From the NCBI GenBank assembly GCA_002346225.1, contig DDYY01000015.1:1-41815 (forward strand): a DNA stretch of 41,815 bases, in the 5' to 3' direction. The translations under genes were made by a program, and so were the position numbers. The number at the start of each line of letters is the position of its first letter. Positions within the stretch are counted from its first letter, which is position 1. The notes below the pieces were generated by a model. It did not search any database, was not told the DNA's origin, and worked only from the letters and a program-made list of their open reading frames with translations. Of the stretch, positions 40,401-41,815 are shown piece after piece. The stretch is from Bacteroidetes bacterium UBA3022. GTDB lineage: Bacteria; Bacteroidota; Bacteroidia; Chitinophagales; BACL12.

Positions 40401-41815
40401 GGTAGCTTCTGTAATGGGTGAATGGAAAGCAAAAGGTGTCATACCGCCGAACATTACGCTTCCTGCGCCCCAGTTCTTTTCAGCCAGCACCACTCTGGTT
40501 TCATCAAATTCATCTACAATGATAGGATCTGCATCACCTGTAACAGTAGCATGTCCGAAGCTGAAACCACTCCAGAATGATCCGACTGGAGTGAATGGTC
40601 CGTCAAAAATCGGGTGAGACGGATCGCCGGGAATAGCATTGTTGGTGAAGTAAGGATAGAACAGGGCAACACCGCCAAATCCGTAATCCATACCGTTGTC
40701 TTCATTGGGGGCAGAGTTCATGAATAAATGCCCGCCGGATGCTACCCAGTTTTCAATAGCTTCCATGTTTGCGTTCAGGAAGTTTTCCATTTCTACGGCC
40801 ATGGCGTCACCACCTTCCAGCCAGATAAAGCAGGTTGAAGTGGAGAAGAGCTCATCCGGGTCTACGGTCTCGAAAAAGTCAAGGTTCCATTCGCCGGGAC
40901 CATACACTGCATCCATGGTTTCTGCACCACTGGTGGTAAACCATGGTTCCGCACCACCATAAGTATTAGAATATATGTAGTATCCATCTGTACCTGTAAT
41001 TGGCAGCAGGTTGGAAACGGTAGTTATTAAGGTATCATTGGATAGGTCTTCATCCGTGCCCAGAGCAGTCCATGCCGTAAACACATAATCACCATCTACA
41101 CTGAGGTCTTCAGTAGTGGCAAAGGTGTGGAACCCAGTTTCTCCGGCGTTAATAGTACCGGCAAAAGTTTCAGTTACCACTGCACCACCATCCATTTGAT
41201 ATGCTACGGTAAAGCCTGATTGCGGGTTTACACCAAAGTTTTCAATTTCAACTGTAACTGCTTCTGCAGCTGTCAGGGAAGGAGAAGAGCTGGGCGCTGT
41301 CAGGTCAACAACCCCGATATCGTTATCGAAGGGGTCACCTACGAAGAAGTTGTCAAACGCGATACCATCAGCAAAGCCGATGAAACCGGCTGTAGCCAGG
41401 TGAATGCGCAATTGCACCTGAGGTTCTCCTGCCAGGAAGGTGAGGTCATGCTCTGCTGTTTTCCAGCTGCCACCTGAGCCTTCCCATGCCGGATTGTAAA
41501 ATCCGGTTGCCGGATCGAAACCGAATGCATAACATTCTCCGGAATACCAGTTGTCGCCGGTTCCTACACCACCGATAGGCAGCCAGGTATCACCTGCATC
41601 TAAGGAATATTCCATGCGGGCACCATCCCAGAAATCACCGGTTTGCCACCATATGTCAAATTTAACATAAGGAACCACCAGATCAGAGAAATCAAAACAA
41701 GGGCTTTGCACCCATGAGTTTTCAGTGATGCCATAGAAATCAAAGAGGTTAGTAGCCCATGAGTTTTCAGAATCGGGCGTTCCCGGAGGAGGGCCGTCAA
41801 TTACGGAAGCAGAGG
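37452..41815 (-). CDS. Giant secreted repeat protein, T9SS type A (N-terminus outside window)
   Basis: The frame is open to the window end, so the start is not visible; about 1454 residues are shown. Reading from the window end there are two copies of a 626-residue module. Each contains MAM-like (DIWWxT, DGxRxEYSxDAG), CARDB-like, a Rossmann/ThuA-like domain (IENWVASGGHLFMNSAPN, VMFGGMTPFAFHSP) and a second CARDB-like domain. The protein ends with an Ig-like domain, PKD (YSWNFGDGITSTETNP), and a type A sorting domain (VYPNPTSGKIVV to PIILNK). An internal GTG at 41711 is not the start, since the sequence before it continues the module (ENSWATNLFDFYG). Paralogue of the preceding giant gene. Confidence 0.87.
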   Translation of the reverse strand, partial: SASVIDGPPPGTPDSENSWATNLFDFYGITENSWVQSPCFDFSDLVVPYVKFDIWWQTGDFWDGARMEYSLDAGDTWLPIGGVGTGDNWYSGECYAFGFDPATGFYNPAWEGSGGSWKTAEHDLTFLAGEPQVQLRIHLATAGFIGFADGIAFDNFFVGDPFDNDIGVVDLTAPSSSPSLTAAEAVTVEIENFGVNPQSGFTVAYQMDGGAVVTETFAGTINAGETGFHTFATTEDLSVDGDYVFTAWTALGTDEDLSNDTLITTVSNLLPITGTDGYYIYSNTYGGAEPWFTTSGAETMDAVYGPGEWNLDFFETVDPDELFSTSTCFIWLEGGDAMAVEMENFLNANMEAIENWVASGGHLFMNSAPNEDNGMDYGFGGVALFYPYFTNNAIPGDPSHPIFDGPFTPVGSFWSGFSFGHATVTGDADPIIVDEFDETRVVLAEKNWGAGSVMFGGMTPFAFHSPITEATNLRYNIVSYLAACTLADIDAGVATIIEPNDGCGLETATVIAKVRNYGFDPATDIPVNLQVDGGSVVTEIVPGTLDPGESVDYTFTALADLSTLGEHEILVWTSLAGDTIISNDTADAIITNIPVIATFPYSEDFEDGPEGWTSGGSNSTWELGFPSASIIDGAPPTTPSSENSWATNLNDFYDLTEDSWVQSPCFDFTDLVLPFVRFDIWWETPDFWDGVRLEYSTDAGASWDPIGGIGTGDNWYTPGGCYAFDFDPVSGTYFPAWEGSGGGWETAQHDITFLAGEPQVQFRFHMATSGFIGFADGVAFDNFYVSDPFPNDVGVVDIVEPFSAPDLSTTESVTIEVQNFGTLPQSGFPVSYQLDGGAIVTETFTGTVDPGLTAEYTFSATVDLSDDGDYEICAWTALAGDEDLSNDSICQTISNLLPVTGDDAYYIYSDVYGGAEAWFTTTNSEAMDEAFPDGWELGYFEDVDPTSVFSSATCFVWLEGSDGHADELEEFLDDNIVLIEGWVSSGGKLFLNSAPNEGDGMDFGFDGTELTYAYYTNNAEAYDASHPIFAGPFTPVGTSWSGGSFGHARIQGDFDTVLVDEFAPSNVVLAEKSWGAGRVMFGGMTVTFYHSPATEAFNLRANILAYLSECAVAPVDLAMVELVSPESGCGLGVEAVTVEIENLSGIAVSDVDVSFSVDGGIVVTETITDVIDAGATYTYTFLATADLSAAGPHTIETSVSIPGDIDGSNDDLTTTVTALATPVVTLPANGTFCDELELDAGNPGSTYLWSTGANTQEIIVTSSGTYSVTVTNPTTGCSATDDIVVNMEFSPVASFTYTATGLTVNFTNTSTGGASYSWNFGDGITSTETNPVHVYTALGVYNVTLTVSNGCGSDFYSATISVANSIEDILAGSTTVYPNPTSGKIVVTMDFEAAYEVRMEVVNSLGQVVWSAIPGTIQNDTWELDLAPYADGVYTLRVYAGENQFSKPIILNK
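38160..41815 (-). repeat. Two in-register coding repeats of 1878 bases
   Basis: Three landmarks recur at the same distance: the CARDB stretch (40299 and 38421), the FGGMTP stretch (40441 and 38563) and the SPCFDF stretch (41701 and 39823). Each pair is 1878 bases, or 626 codons, apart, so no net insertion or deletion separates the copies over these points. Bases differ throughout, so the copy is not recent. Further copies may lie beyond the window. Confidence 0.85.

Noticed and set aside
38160..41815. CRISPR-like or mobile repeat
   Set aside because: The repeats are long, coding and divergent, with no spacers or terminal inverted repeats.
1..41815. tRNA, rRNA, transposase or phage genes
   Set aside because: No cloverleaf, ribosomal sequence, transposase or integrase motif was seen; the gaps are too short to hold most of these.

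Overview
The window comes from the chromosome of a Bacteroidota bacterium. The secreted proteins end in type A or type B sorting domains of the type IX secretion system (T9SS). There are also a TonB-dependent receptor with an N-terminal carboxypeptidase-like domain, PD40/OmpA envelope proteins, a DUF3667 protein, promoters of the TTG/TAnnTTTG kind, and no visible Shine-Dalgarno sequences. The order or genus cannot be fixed from the sequence alone. No tRNA, rRNA, CRISPR array, insertion sequence or prophage gene was seen. All gene-free gaps are shorter than about 170 bases.

Layout. (1) 1-6015: three tandem same-strand paralogues for large secreted proteins, each with an unfamiliar N-terminal domain, Ig/PKD-like repeats and a type B (gliding-associated) C-terminus. 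The first is cut by the window edge and broken by a frameshift near 1045. (2) 6084-16005: mostly housekeeping genes. These are a DUF3667 membrane protein, malate dehydrogenase, a secreted metzincin protease, tilS with a small TPR gene, and etfB-etfA followed by a DUF151 nuclease, a nucleoside transporter and two small unknown proteins. (3) 15992-18816, minus strand: an ECF sigma factor, a protein with an inner-membrane anchor and an outer-membrane barrel, and an SGNH-type lipoprotein, with overlapping ends. (4) 18872-29001: rdgB with an unknown partner, ilvE, a CBS protein, an aldehyde dehydrogenase, a TonB receptor, a metallo-beta-lactamase/rhodanese protein, a heptose-phosphate kinase and an aspartate-type aminotransferase. 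(5) 29043-33087: two tandem PD40/OmpA lipoprotein-like paralogues resembling PorE. (6) 33201-33836: nth. (7) 33868-41815, minus strand: two giant secreted proteins built from MAM-like, CARDB-like, Rossmann/ThuA-like, Ig/PKD and type A sorting domains. The second contains a 1878-base module repeated exactly in register and runs off the window.

How it fits together. Three separate tandem expansions of surface or secreted proteins flank ordinary metabolic operons. The type B cargo lies in the left cluster and the type A cargo in the right cluster. The PorE-like pair could anchor or serve the secretion machinery, but this is inference. The most system-like unit is the sigma factor / trans-envelope barrel / SGNH lipoprotein operon, which looks like an envelope-sensing signalling module.
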